Below are positions 16,750 through 25,882 of a DNA stretch of 64,000 nt, in pieces. The stretch is from assembly GCA_028823345.1 (NCBI GenBank), contig JAPKBR010000005.1, positions 39,544 through 103,543 on the forward strand. The letters are read 5' to 3'. The notes under the pieces are model-generated. The model was not told where the DNA came from. It made no database searches and worked only from the letters and a program-made list of their open reading frames with translations. Source of the stretch: Planctomycetota bacterium (GTDB lineage Bacteria; Planctomycetota; UBA1135; GCA-002686595). Position numbers and translations under genes: made by a program. Each line of letters starts with the position of its first letter. Position 1 is the first letter of the stretch.

Positions 16750-19071
16750 CTACTTCGCGACCAGCCTCAGACTGCGAAGCTTCATGAGAGGGCCAACTTC
16801 CTTACGGTTGTGAACGCTGATTCGCTGAAGGCCCGGCTGGAGGGTGACCGTGCCCGCCGGTTGTTCTTTGTAGACGGTCCAGGAACCCGTTGACTGAATC
16901 TTCCCGCCTAGGACCGAAGAGTTCTGGCCGATGCGGATCTCGTAGTTACCGCCGTGGTCACCTTCCATGCAAGCTACGAGGGCCCGGACCTCATACAAGC
17001 CAGGCTTCGTGACTTCGAGCTCCCACTCGACGTAGTCGTCCTTGCTACGCCAGTAGCCAAGGGACTTATGGGTGGTTTCATAGCGCACCATTTTCCCGCG
17101 CGCAGCGGCAGTGTCCCCCATCAGCTCTGTGGTCCCGGTGGGCTTGAGAGTCTGGCGGTGGATTCGACCCACGCCAACACGCATGACTTCCTGCAGTTTC
17201 TGGAGGTGATCGGTGTAGACCTCGCGTGGATTGCAGCTTTCAGCTTTGCACACAGCGGCTGCCATGCCAACGATCTCGCCCATGGCGCCGGTCGTCTTCA
17301 TCACCCGTACAGCGCCAAGGGCCTCGTGACTCACGCTGATGTCGCGGCCTGCCATAAAGAGATTGCCCAGGTTGCGGCTGTAGAGACATCGGTAGGGAAG
17401 CCAGTATGGCTGCTTGTAGGTGAATCCCTCACCCTGGGTGGCTGAGGCGATGAACTCGTTCCCTTCGTGGCCCTTGGAATATTGCTCGTTCGGGTGATGG
17501 GTGTCGATGCCCCACGTGCAAGGGACACTCCCGTCAGGGTATTCCTTGCCGCTGCGGAGGTCCTCGCCGGTGAGCACCAGGTCACCCATCAGGCGTCGCG
17601 ACTCGCGCTTGCCTGCGATGTAGGCCACCCAATTGAGCCGGTGTGCGGGGTACCGATTCTCGACGTTCTTGATCGCGTCCCAAGCCCCATACATCGCGCG
17701 GAAATTCATATCCCGAACCCGCTCCATGTCGTGGATTGGGTCTCGGTCGAAACCATTCTCCCAGAACCAGTTTCCCAGGGTGATGGGAGTCGCCCCCGCA
17801 GTGGGAGCCTGCGGCCCCTTGGTCCGACCGGGAAAGGGCTTGTCGCTCAGGTCCACGGCCCACGGACACCGCGGGAACGTCGCATTCTGGGTGGCAGCCT
17901 GCAGCTCCGAAGAGAGAGGGTCCTCATCGTCGCAGAGGCACTTGATGTTCCAGAGGTTACTGGCGCCCATGTGCCCTCGCTCTGTTTGTTCAAAGTCCGC
18001 GCCACCCAGATAGCCGACGCAGCCATCGCCCGTGCTGTCAAGGAACCAGCGACCCCGGATGGAAACCCGGTGGGCGCTGCGAACGTTCTGGCACGTCACG
18101 GACTGGATCAACCCGCTTGCGGTCGACACTCCGTTCATGCGGTATTCCATAAAGAGGGAGATGTTCGGCTCGGCCTTCACGATTCGCATCTTGCGGTCAT
18201 CGTCGAAGACCACTGCCGCCTGACCATTGGCCGAGTTGGCCTGGCGTTTAGGGACCAACTCCATGACCACATCCCCGACCCGCGGAAACGGCGGATGATT
18301 GAGATTCCCTTGTGGCCACACACGGACCTCAGAACTGGAGTTGCCCCCCAGCACTGGCCGGTCCTGGATCAAGGCGACTCGCAAGCCAAGGCGCGCCGCC
18401 GTGACCGCCGCGCTTGTGCCTGCAACGCCGCCACCAACGATGACCAGATCAAACTCGCCAGCGTCTACCGGCTCAGCTGGGATCCCGAGGCTTGACTGGC
18501 GGAAGCTCTCCAGCTCCGCCATGTCCTCCGGAGGTTTCCAACCGAGATCGGCGCTGAACACGATCGCATCGCAACGCCCTTCGAATCCCGTCAGATCATG
18601 CAACACCACGCTGGTCTTGCCGTCGACCTCGACAAAACCACCGTCTTGCCAGTGCCACTTGATTCCCTCGGTGCCGAAGGTGGTTCGCAAGGGCTTGCCA
18701 TTGATGAGAAGCTGAAACCGCCCAGGTGCACCGGTTGCCTTCCAAGGAGCAACCCAGTCCCTCGTGCGGACCCACACTCGCCGCCGGCCACCACTTTGGA
18801 AGTGGACGTGGGTCGTGGCGTCCTCGACCGGGACTCCCATTCCGTGTGCCAACAGAAACGGAGACCCCATGAGATCCATGAACTGCTGGTCTAGGACCCA
18901 ACCTCCAAGGTCCTCAAAGGCCTCGGCCTCAATCAAAACAGACATCCCCATGGCTGGATCCTGGGCGGGAGCGACCGACTGGGAATGTAGCCCTGCTGTC
19001 AGAACACCAAATGCGATGGCGCCGACGAAGGCATGGGCGCGCCCGAGAGTTGTCTGTGAGCTCTTCATCAA
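16750..19071 (-). CDS. Secreted FAD-dependent oxidoreductase (FAD_oxidored family)
   Basis: 773 residues. A signal peptide lies near residues 15-33. Residues ~45-190 look like a beta-sandwich module (VLIEAEAFEDLGGW...). Then comes the FAD Rossmann core EFDLVIVGGGVAGTSAAV with the GxGxxG glycines at 213-218, and GGNSSSEVRVWPQGN, typical of the FAD_oxidored (Pfam 12831) family. A second beta-sandwich module closes the protein (YWRSKDDYVEWELEV...). Members are often found with polysaccharide-use genes and probably oxidise sugars or related compounds in the periplasm. The flanking modules suggest carbohydrate binding. No sugar genes are adjacent on this strand. Confidence 0.85.
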   Translation of the reverse strand: MMKSSQTTLGRAHAFVGAIAFGVLTAGLHSQSVAPAQDPAMGMSVLIEAEAFEDLGGWVLDQQFMDLMGSPFLLAHGMGVPVEDATTHVHFQSGGRRRVWVRTRDWVAPWKATGAPGRFQLLINGKPLRTTFGTEGIKWHWQDGGFVEVDGKTSVVLHDLTGFEGRCDAIVFSADLGWKPPEDMAELESFRQSSLGIPAEPVDAGEFDLVIVGGGVAGTSAAVTAARLGLRVALIQDRPVLGGNSSSEVRVWPQGNLNHPPFPRVGDVVMELVPKRQANSANGQAAVVFDDDRKMRIVKAEPNISLFMEYRMNGVSTASGLIQSVTCQNVRSAHRVSIRGRWFLDSTGDGCVGYLGGADFEQTERGHMGASNLWNIKCLCDDEDPLSSELQAATQNATFPRCPWAVDLSDKPFPGRTKGPQAPTAGATPITLGNWFWENGFDRDPIHDMERVRDMNFRAMYGAWDAIKNVENRYPAHRLNWVAYIAGKRESRRLMGDLVLTGEDLRSGKEYPDGSVPCTWGIDTHHPNEQYSKGHEGNEFIASATQGEGFTYKQPYWLPYRCLYSRNLGNLFMAGRDISVSHEALGAVRVMKTTGAMGEIVGMAAAVCKAESCNPREVYTDHLQKLQEVMRVGVGRIHRQTLKPTGTTELMGDTAAARGKMVRYETTHKSLGYWRSKDDYVEWELEVTKPGLYEVRALVACMEGDHGGNYEIRIGQNSSVLGGKIQSTGSWTVYKEQPAGTVTLQPGLQRISVHNRKEVGPLMKLRSLRLVAK

Positions 19072-19275
19072 ACTACCTTAGCATGGAACCCGCAGAGACT
19101 CCTGGATTCTGGCACCAGAGCTGCCCCGCCGCGCGACCTCTGAGAAATGGTCACTCTTGGGTAGATCTGCCCTACACCACTCCGTTGCCACTTGTATTCC
19201 AGCTTTTGGGGCTCCCCGCGTCTTCCACAAACAGCCAGAGCACGTGAAGCTCGCTGGACAAGACGCCCGTGGCAG

Positions 19276-20220
19276 ATGACAATGGGGCCGATGATCCGTT
19301 TCCTGTCCTTCTTAGTTGTCGCGCTTGTGTGTGCATGCGGTGGCTCGAATGCACCCCCCAGTGTTCCCATGCGCAATATCGTCGATGGTGAGGGTCACGA
19401 GGTTTCCGTGCCTGTGAAACCAAGAAGGGTCTTTGCGGATTCGGCCACGGGATTCGATTTGATGGTGGCGCTCTTGGAGCCCGAACAGATTGTGGGGGTG
19501 GTTTCCACAGCTCTGCGGTATTCACTGGCGGCGGGTTCCCTGGACCGCTGGGAAGGTCTGCCGAATCCGGCGGGGTTCCATACGGCGGATATCTTGGCCC
19601 TCGATCCAGACCTAGTGTTAGTTTCTGATTGGCGCCCGCCGACTGTTCCAAGCCTGCTTCAACGCCAAGGGATTTGCGTGGTGCGCCTGCCGACGCCCAC
19701 CAGCTACCAAGGGCTGACGGAATTGATCAGCTTCAGCAGCGAGGCCCTAGGTGCGGTTCAGCGGGGAGAGCAACTGATGGCGGACTTGGACAGGCGCCGG
19801 GCGGCCTTGGTTGGGAACGAGGCTCTCAAGCAGGTGCGTGTTTTGTCTTATGGCAACTATGGCGCCGGGGGGTCCTCAGCAGGGAAAGGCACGGCGTATA
19901 ACTTTTTGATCGAGCTCTCGGGAATGCGAAATGCGGCGGCCGAGTTTGGACTGGTCGGGAATGGGCCTTTGGATCTGGAGCAGATGTTGCGCATGGATCC
20001 GGACCTGTTGCTTTTGGCCGAAGCCGAGAACGGAGGTCACTCCCCCACTCTGGAATGGCTCTTGGGCCAAAGTGCCGCGCGTGAGGTGCGAGCTGTAAAA
20101 GAAAAGCGTTGGGTGATCTTGCCGGTCAACCTGCACTCGACCTCATCCCAGCACATCATGGACGCGGCAGAAGCCTTGGCCCATAAAGCAAGCGCCCTGC
20201 TCAAGTCCAAGGACTCTTGA
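19276..20220 (+). CDS. Periplasmic substrate-binding lipoprotein, BtuF/TroA-like
   Basis: About 314 residues; ATGs at 19276, 19282 and 19291 are all possible and only shift the n-region. The signal sequence IRFLSFLVVALVCAC fits a lipoprotein. The mature part begins VDGEGHEVSVPVKPRRVFADSATGFDLMVAL and continues with LDPDLVLVSDWRPPTV, the pattern of class III (helical-backbone) binding proteins for cobalamin, haem or ferric siderophores. It should capture its ligand in the periplasm for an ABC importer, but no permease or ATPase is in the window. The ligand cannot be told. Confidence 0.82.
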   Translation: MTMGPMIRFLSFLVVALVCACGGSNAPPSVPMRNIVDGEGHEVSVPVKPRRVFADSATGFDLMVALLEPEQIVGVVSTALRYSLAAGSLDRWEGLPNPAGFHTADILALDPDLVLVSDWRPPTVPSLLQRQGICVVRLPTPTSYQGLTELISFSSEALGAVQRGEQLMADLDRRRAALVGNEALKQVRVLSYGNYGAGGSSAGKGTAYNFLIELSGMRNAAAEFGLVGNGPLDLEQMLRMDPDLLLLAEAENGGHSPTLEWLLGQSAAREVRAVKEKRWVILPVNLHSTSSQHIMDAAEALAHKASALLKSKDS

Positions 20221-20247
20221 GCCCATGAAGTCTGGGCGTTGATGCCC

Positions 20248-21708
20248 TCAATCCAGCCCGCGCATGCGGCGGCGCAACTGCCCGCGCTCAACACGAGTGT
20301 CGCGCCCTTGCACCTGAGCGAGTTTCAACAACTCTAGTGCTTGCACTTGATCTTCGCGCACCCCGGTCCCTTGAGCCAAACACTCGGCCATCTTGATCAT
20401 CGCGTCCGGGTCCTCCGCGGCGATGGCGGGCCGTAAGTAGGCCACCCCAAGAGAGGGATCCCGCGGAACTCCGTTGCCTTCGATACAAGCCTCGGCCAAC
20501 AGGACTGCCGCCGGGCCATTGCCCTGCAAGGCTGCCTGCTCAAACAGCTGCCAAGAGCGAGTGAAGTCGCGCGGGACTTCCTCCCCTCCGCGGTAGGCGA
20601 GGCCTAAGTTGAACAATGCGTGGGAATCGCCCAAGTCTGCTGCCCGGCGATAGCATTCCATGGCGTCGCTGATGGAGGCCTCGCGCCCTTCCCCATTCCA
20701 GGCGCAAACACCCAGGAAGGTCCAGGCTTCGGGCAGATCGGAATCGGCTGCAATCTTGAACCACTTGACCGCCTCATCCACGTCCTTTTCCACACCTTCA
20801 GCGTAGTAGAACTTTTCGCCCAGCATCATGGCCGCGCTGGGATCCTCTTCGGCCAAATCGGACATGCGTTTGAGGGCCGACTCGGGATCTGCCTCGCAGC
20901 CAAGGCCTTGAAGCAGTTGCACTGCCAGCCAGAGGCTGCTCTCCTGATGACCCAGGGCGGCTGCCTGTTCGCGGTACTCGTAGGCCCGCTCGAAACTTTG
21001 TTCCACGCCTTCGCCGTTGTGGTAGCAAATTGCCACGTTGGCAAGGCCCGCATCATTGTCCGCATCGGCGGCTTTTTGATACCACTGAAACGCGGCCTTC
21101 AAACTGCGCTGAACACCAATTCCGTAGCGCGTAAAGTAGCCCATCCAGACCATGGATTCGTCGTGGTCCTGCTCGGCGGCAAGGCGATGCCAAACCACGG
21201 CCTCGTCTTCGTCGAGCAGCAAGTCGTGTTGGGCGCAGGCGATCAAGTGCGCGTATTCGGGGTCGCTCGTGTCTTTCCAACCCTGCTCAGCCAAACGCAA
21301 GCCCTCTTCCACATCGGCTTCGAGGCCTTCCCCGTAAAGAGTGCACGAGGCGAGATAGCGCGGTGCGTCCTGGTCCCCTTCGCCGGCGGCCTGCTTGAAC
21401 CAGGCTACGGCGGCTTCATGATCGGGTTCGACCCCATCACCATTCAGCAAGCAGTAGCCCGCCGCAGTCATGGATTCCGGGTCGCCCTTCTCGGCGGCCT
21501 TTGCAAACCAGCGGTAGGCGGTGGAATGGCTTTGGGGTACTCCGGTTCCCTCCGCATAGGCGCAGCCGAGGTCGTACTGGGCATCGATGTTTCCACCGAG
21601 GGCTGCCTGGCGCAGCCAGTTGATTTCTTCGCGACGGCTCACAATCGGATGTGGTTCACGGATTGAGTTCCGGTCGGTTGACAGGAACAAGGGAGAAGGT
21701 GCCCCCAT
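20248..21708 (-). CDS. Sel1-like repeat protein
   Basis: 486 residues from the ATG at 21708; a longer frame to 21831 would run through a hairpin and looks like leader. Almost the whole protein is a series of about 12 Sel1-like repeats of ~36 residues, for example AQYDLGCAYAEGTGVPQSHS and ALFNLGLAYRGGEEVPRDFT. There is no signal peptide and no catalytic domain. Sel1 proteins form solenoids that act as adaptors. It is convergent with the binding lipoprotein gene, 27 bp apart. The leader holds a terminator-like hairpin. Confidence 0.88.
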   Translation of the reverse strand: MGAPSPLFLSTDRNSIREPHPIVSRREEINWLRQAALGGNIDAQYDLGCAYAEGTGVPQSHSTAYRWFAKAAEKGDPESMTAAGYCLLNGDGVEPDHEAAVAWFKQAAGEGDQDAPRYLASCTLYGEGLEADVEEGLRLAEQGWKDTSDPEYAHLIACAQHDLLLDEDEAVVWHRLAAEQDHDESMVWMGYFTRYGIGVQRSLKAAFQWYQKAADADNDAGLANVAICYHNGEGVEQSFERAYEYREQAAALGHQESSLWLAVQLLQGLGCEADPESALKRMSDLAEEDPSAAMMLGEKFYYAEGVEKDVDEAVKWFKIAADSDLPEAWTFLGVCAWNGEGREASISDAMECYRRAADLGDSHALFNLGLAYRGGEEVPRDFTRSWQLFEQAALQGNGPAAVLLAEACIEGNGVPRDPSLGVAYLRPAIAAEDPDAMIKMAECLAQGTGVREDQVQALELLKLAQVQGRDTRVERGQLRRRMRGLD

Positions 21709-22132
21709 TATATCGGACGAGGCTAGCCAGTGTTGAACTGCAGATATGAGAAGGCCCCCAGGTGAGAAAACCCAGGGCTTCACTTGCAGCCCTGGGAATA
21801 AAAGGTCCCCCAATGACCCTCTCCCGGGCATTTTGCGAGGGTATTATCCTAGTTAACCACAGGCTTTCCCTTGACCCCCCACCATGGTTCACGAGCCCCT
21901 GCACCCCTCTGCAGGGCCTGCAGGCACTCCATGAGCCCTTGGCAGCAGGACCCGACCCCATGTGGGCTGCCGCCTCTTCGGGATTCAATCCATGCAGGTG
22001 CCCAGCCCGGGGGGTACTGAGGGAAATTGACGCACCCTGCACCAGCAAGGAGGAAATTCAACCGGGGAACGGCTGCCCACGGGAGCGGAGTTGAGCGGGC
22101 CGTCAGGTATCCTTCTCTGGACTCCCAATCCC
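21709..22132. other. Divergent intergenic region, 424 bp
   Basis: The region lies between the Sel1 gene (minus) and the Fe-S/TPR gene (plus). It holds a minus-strand terminator-like hairpin at 21767-21796 and several GC-rich inverted repeats between 21890 and 22010. Short frames here are shadows. I tested it by eye for SRP RNA, RNase P RNA and tmRNA signatures and found none. Confidence 0.4.
21767..21796 (-). terminator. Terminator-like hairpin in the leader of the Sel1 gene
   Basis: Read on the minus strand, a perfect 9-bp stem (CCCAGGGCT/AGCCCTGGG, loop of 8 nt) is followed directly by TTTTC. It lies 59 bp upstream of the Sel1 start and in the same direction, so it could act as an attenuator or end a short upstream RNA. 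Confidence 0.5.
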
Positions 22133-23989
22133 ATGAGCAACAAAATTCACAAGTGCGCCCCCGAAGAGCGTGACCACCCCGGGGCTGGACCGCGGGCTTC
22201 GAAGGTCTCGCGCATTCGCGCCTGGGCTCTGATCGCGGTCCACCTAGTGGTGGCCCTACACCTGGCCCATTGGTTCGCCACGGGCCGCACCTTGAGCCTG
22301 ATCGAGCCAAGCGAGGCGATGCAGTTCAGCAAGCGCTCGGTGATCAATGCCGGGCTTGTCTTCTTCGGTGCGGTCATTCTCTCAACCCTGTTGCTGGGAA
22401 GATTCTTCTGCGGATGGGCCTGTCACTTGGTCGCGCTCCAAGACCTGTGTCGATGGCTGATGCTCAAAGTCGGAATCACCCCGCGCCCGCTGCGTTCGCG
22501 CAGCCTGGCCTTGGTGCCGTTCTTGGCCGCGGGGTATATGTTCTTCTGGCCCCTGGCCTATCGTATTTGGATTGAGGATGACTTGTCGGTGCGTGGAAAC
22601 GAACTGTATGTGCAAGACATCTGGAGCACCATGCCTGGCCTCTGGGTTGGCCTTGCCACGTTTGTGGTCTGCGGCTTTGCTTGCGTGTGGTTTTTGGGGT
22701 CTAAGGGTTTTTGCACCTATGCTTGCCCCTATGGAGCCATCTTTTCCGTGGCCGACAAGTTCGCTCCGGGTCGCATCCGCGTCACGGATGCTTGCGAACA
22801 ATGCGGCCACTGCACGCAAACCTGCAGCTCGAATGTGAATGTAGCTCGTGAGGTTCACGAGTACGGCATGGTGGTGGACACGAACTGCATGAAGTGCCTC
22901 GACTGCGTTAGCGTCTGTCCAACGAATGCGCTCTATTTCGGGTTTGGGGCCCCTGCAGTAGGCTTGAAGTCGAAACAAACACGGGGCAAGGGCTGGGGTG
23001 AAGAGGTCCTTTTGACCTTGGTGTTTTGCTGGACGTTTTTCTCGGTCCGCGGAATCTATGACATGGTGCCGTTTCTCTTCGCCCTAGGGATCGCAGGCTG
23101 CGTTGCATTTTTTGGACTGCGCTGTATGCAGTTGATCACACGACCCAATGTCAAACTGCTGAACACCCCCCTAAAATCTGCGGGGAAACTCCAGCCTGGA
23201 GCTCGTTGGTTCTTACCCGCAAGTATCCTGTTGCTGGCCGGGGTCAGCCAGTCCAGTTGGGTGCAGTTCCATGGCATGCGCAGCGCGAATGCTTTTGCGA
23301 CTCTAGCGCCGGTCAAGATGAGCTGGTTCACCCAGGATCGACTGCCCGTTGACGAGGAAGTCAAAGTTGCCGCCAAGAAAGTTCTTGCGTCGGGTCGCCT
23401 AGCGATGGATGCGGGGCTCTTCAGTGACCCCCTACGCCTGATGGAATCCGCTTGGGCCGCGATGATCCTGGATGACCAAGAGATGTTTACCGACCTAATG
23501 GGTCGCGCACAGGAAGCGGCGTACCGAGCGGGCGCGCCCTCTGTGGACTTGGCCCATCAAGCTTGGGCGTCAGGAGACTTGGACCGGGCGGCACAGTTGC
23601 TGGCCCTGGCGGTCGAAATCGATCCCGACCTGCACCAAGCCTGGGGAGAGTTGATCGAACTGGAAGCGGGCCGAGGTCATCTCGATAAAGCCATCGCCCA
23701 GGTGCGGAGTGGGTTGGATCAGCGGCCGGCGGATGGGCACCTGTATGACCTTCTCGGATCCCTCTACGCGGCCCAGGGCAATAGCGCGGCGGCCCAGGCG
23801 GCTCTCCAAGAGGCCCTGAAACTGGAGCCTCGGCTCTCCCAGCCGCGGGTCAAATTGGCCCAGATGCTCTTCATGCAGGGACGCCCCAGGGAAGCCGCCC
23901 GCCTTCTGCGGGAGGGTCTTGATTTGGCCCCAGAAGATCCGGCCCTAGTCAGCGCCCTCTCTCAATTAGAGGCGGCCACCGCGCCGTAG
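22133..23989 (+). CDS. NapH/CcoG-like membrane Fe-S protein fused to TPR repeats
   Basis: 618 residues from the ATG at 22133. Membrane helices surround a FCGWAC motif (Cys93, Cys97), as in the NapH/NosR/MauN group. Two [4Fe-4S] sites follow: CEQCGHCTQTC (Cys221, 224, 227, 231) and CMKCLDCVSVCP (Cys252, 255, 258, 262). After further membrane helices, the last ~190 residues are tetratricopeptide repeats. The first part should carry electrons across or along the membrane, as in quinol-linked respiratory systems. The TPR tail is unusual for the family and may recruit a partner. No terminal reductase is nearby. Confidence 0.85.
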   Translation: MSNKIHKCAPEERDHPGAGPRASKVSRIRAWALIAVHLVVALHLAHWFATGRTLSLIEPSEAMQFSKRSVINAGLVFFGAVILSTLLLGRFFCGWACHLVALQDLCRWLMLKVGITPRPLRSRSLALVPFLAAGYMFFWPLAYRIWIEDDLSVRGNELYVQDIWSTMPGLWVGLATFVVCGFACVWFLGSKGFCTYACPYGAIFSVADKFAPGRIRVTDACEQCGHCTQTCSSNVNVAREVHEYGMVVDTNCMKCLDCVSVCPTNALYFGFGAPAVGLKSKQTRGKGWGEEVLLTLVFCWTFFSVRGIYDMVPFLFALGIAGCVAFFGLRCMQLITRPNVKLLNTPLKSAGKLQPGARWFLPASILLLAGVSQSSWVQFHGMRSANAFATLAPVKMSWFTQDRLPVDEEVKVAAKKVLASGRLAMDAGLFSDPLRLMESAWAAMILDDQEMFTDLMGRAQEAAYRAGAPSVDLAHQAWASGDLDRAAQLLALAVEIDPDLHQAWGELIELEAGRGHLDKAIAQVRSGLDQRPADGHLYDLLGSLYAAQGNSAAAQAALQEALKLEPRLSQPRVKLAQMLFMQGRPREAARLLREGLDLAPEDPALVSALSQLEAATAP

Positions 23990-24204
23990 GCCTCCCAGGT
24001 ACCGAATACGAACAATTTACGGCCGTCAAGCGTCCAAGCTGGGGTTCCCCTAGTAGGCCTCTGGCGAAATCAAGCCGCCCAAGGGATACTGGAGGTTCGA
24101 TTTTGCAACCGGCGAGGGCTCGGACACTACCGTTTCCTTAGAGCCTTCCATTCACATTCCATCGCGCCTCTCTGCGACTCAGACGCTAAGCGACCCCCTT
24201 TTTC

Positions 24205-25785
24205 ATGATCAACTTCAAACTCCTTCTCATCGGCTGCGCCCTCTTGACCGGTGCTGCCGCCGCTCAAGACATCGCGGTATCTAAAATCGCCAATAACTCC
24301 AACGACTTCGCCTACTACGGGCAAACCGGCGGCATCGCTGCCTACAGTGTGGGCACGACTTCCTGCAACGTCGGCAACGTCACGGTTGCCTGGGGTAACA
24401 GCCAGGGAGATCCCCCGGTCATCGCTTCAAACATGTACAAGATCCAAGACGGCCGCATGGAGCAGCTTGGTTACACCTGGCTGAAGCCTGGCTTCTGTGC
24501 GGTGAACGAGAACAGCTGTGGTTCTTGCCAAGGCACCCCCTGCAGTAGCTTGGGCATTGGCTGCGCGGACACCTATGGTTCCGGCTTGAACGACGGCGCC
24601 GGTGGAGTCGGCAAATTCCGAGTCAACCCGGTGACCGGCCTATGGCCGAGTAGCTGGGGCGCGGGCCCGACCGGCCCCTCCCAAATCCGTGGCCGCCTGC
24701 AGATGCCCGCCAACGAGCTGGCTGACCCCAGCGTGACCTACTTTTGCGAGACCGAGTACCTGTCCCACCATGACTCAATGGCGGGCAATGTGCGCAACAA
24801 CTCTTCTTGGATCGAGGCCCGTTGGACTAACTCCAACATTAACAGCCTGACCACTACAGGCCCGATCCACATGATGGATCCGGCGGTCTACGCTTGGAAG
24901 CATTTCCATCCGGACGTGATGATCGAAGAGATCGAACTGACCGACGAAGGTGGCGCTGGCGTTCACGGTTACCTGTTTGTCGCGAGTAAGGCCACGGCCC
25001 TGACCTCCGGCGGCTATCGCTATGACTACTGCGTGCAGAACTTCAACTCCGATGATTCGGTCGGATCTTTCAACGTTCCCGGCAACTGCAACCCGAGCAA
25101 CGTGTTCTTCCGCGATGTGGATCACCACTCCGGATCGCCCTGGGACAACACGGATTGGACCCTGAATCAAACCGGCGGCGGCCTGGACTGGAGCACCCAG
25201 ACCTTTGCTCAGAACGCAGATGCCAACGCGATTCGCTGGGGCACCGTGTTCACCTTCAGTTTTGAAGCGGACGCCCAACCCGGTGTCGCCCAAGCAACCC
25301 TTGGCCTCTTCAAGAGCGGAGGCAGTCGTAACGCCACGGTGTTCGTGCCCAGCTCAAACTGCTGCTCCGGCGGCGACATCACTGCTTACTGCAGCTCGAC
25401 CATGAACTCCGCCAGCATCATCGGCGCGGTTCTGGGAGCATCAGGAAGCACCAACGTTGCGGACCAGAACCTATCTCTGGACGCCCACGACCTGCCCCTG
25501 AACAAGTGGTCCTACTTCCTGATGAGCCGGAACCAGGCCTTCGTGCCGCTCTTCGGTGGCAGCCAAGGCAACCTGTGTGTGGGTGCTCCCCAGATCCGCT
25601 TCTCTGGCAACGTGCTGAACACGGGCCCTGGCGACCTGACCTTCTCCCCGGACTTCAACAACTTGCCCCAGAACCAGATGTTCCAGCCCGGCGACACTTG
25701 GAACTTCCAGTTGTGGTTCCGGGACAACTTTACCGCTCCGACTTCCAACACCACCAACGGTGTGTCGGTTACGTTCTGTCAGTGA
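24205..25785 (+). CDS. Large secreted protein with the window's recurrent C-terminal domain
   Basis: 526 residues with a clear signal peptide (MINFKLLLIGCALLTGAAAA, then QDIAVSK). The central part contains Cys-rich loops (NSCGSCQGTPCSSLGIGC) and a region with repeated aromatic and Asp residues, but matches no family I recognise. The last ~135 residues begin at AYCSSTMNSAS and contain QGNLCVGAP and GDTWNFQLWFRDN, the domain also seen at 1-825 and 57233-58348. It is exported, probably to the cell surface. It ends 33 bp before a strong bidirectional terminator. Confidence 0.75.
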   Translation: MINFKLLLIGCALLTGAAAAQDIAVSKIANNSNDFAYYGQTGGIAAYSVGTTSCNVGNVTVAWGNSQGDPPVIASNMYKIQDGRMEQLGYTWLKPGFCAVNENSCGSCQGTPCSSLGIGCADTYGSGLNDGAGGVGKFRVNPVTGLWPSSWGAGPTGPSQIRGRLQMPANELADPSVTYFCETEYLSHHDSMAGNVRNNSSWIEARWTNSNINSLTTTGPIHMMDPAVYAWKHFHPDVMIEEIELTDEGGAGVHGYLFVASKATALTSGGYRYDYCVQNFNSDDSVGSFNVPGNCNPSNVFFRDVDHHSGSPWDNTDWTLNQTGGGLDWSTQTFAQNADANAIRWGTVFTFSFEADAQPGVAQATLGLFKSGGSRNATVFVPSSNCCSGGDITAYCSSTMNSASIIGAVLGASGSTNVADQNLSLDAHDLPLNKWSYFLMSRNQAFVPLFGGSQGNLCVGAPQIRFSGNVLNTGPGDLTFSPDFNNLPQNQMFQPGDTWNFQLWFRDNFTAPTSNTTNGVSVTFCQ

Positions 25786-25818
25786 GTTAAGTCGGACCTA
25801 AAAGGTCTGACCTCAAAA

Positions 25819-25859
25819 GCAACCGGCCCCCTGCGTCTTGTGCGCGGGGGGCCGGTTGC
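25819..25859. terminator. Bidirectional intrinsic terminator
   Basis: A perfect 13-bp stem (25819-25831 with 25847-25859; GCAACCGGCCCCC and its complement) lies between convergent genes. It is followed by a T-rich stretch on the plus strand and by TTTT on the minus strand, so it can serve both. Confidence 0.88.
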
Positions 25860-25882
25860 GTTTGTTACTGGAGGGTTCTTGC

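Noticed and set aside
17467..18495. Long plus-strand open frame (342 codons) opposite the FAD oxidoreductase
   Set aside because: It is antisense to a gene with clear motifs, has Arg/Pro/His-rich composition and no domain. Such frames arise in high-GC DNA. The same holds for 20620-21666, 28690-29580, 40424-41464 and 62435-63949.
19072..19275. Cobalamin riboswitch upstream of the binding lipoprotein
   Set aside because: A GCCACT stretch is present, but no B12-box or paired layout follows.
21709..22132. SRP RNA, RNase P RNA or tmRNA in the divergent gap
   Set aside because: GC-rich inverted repeats are present, but the conserved signatures of these RNAs were not found on either strand.
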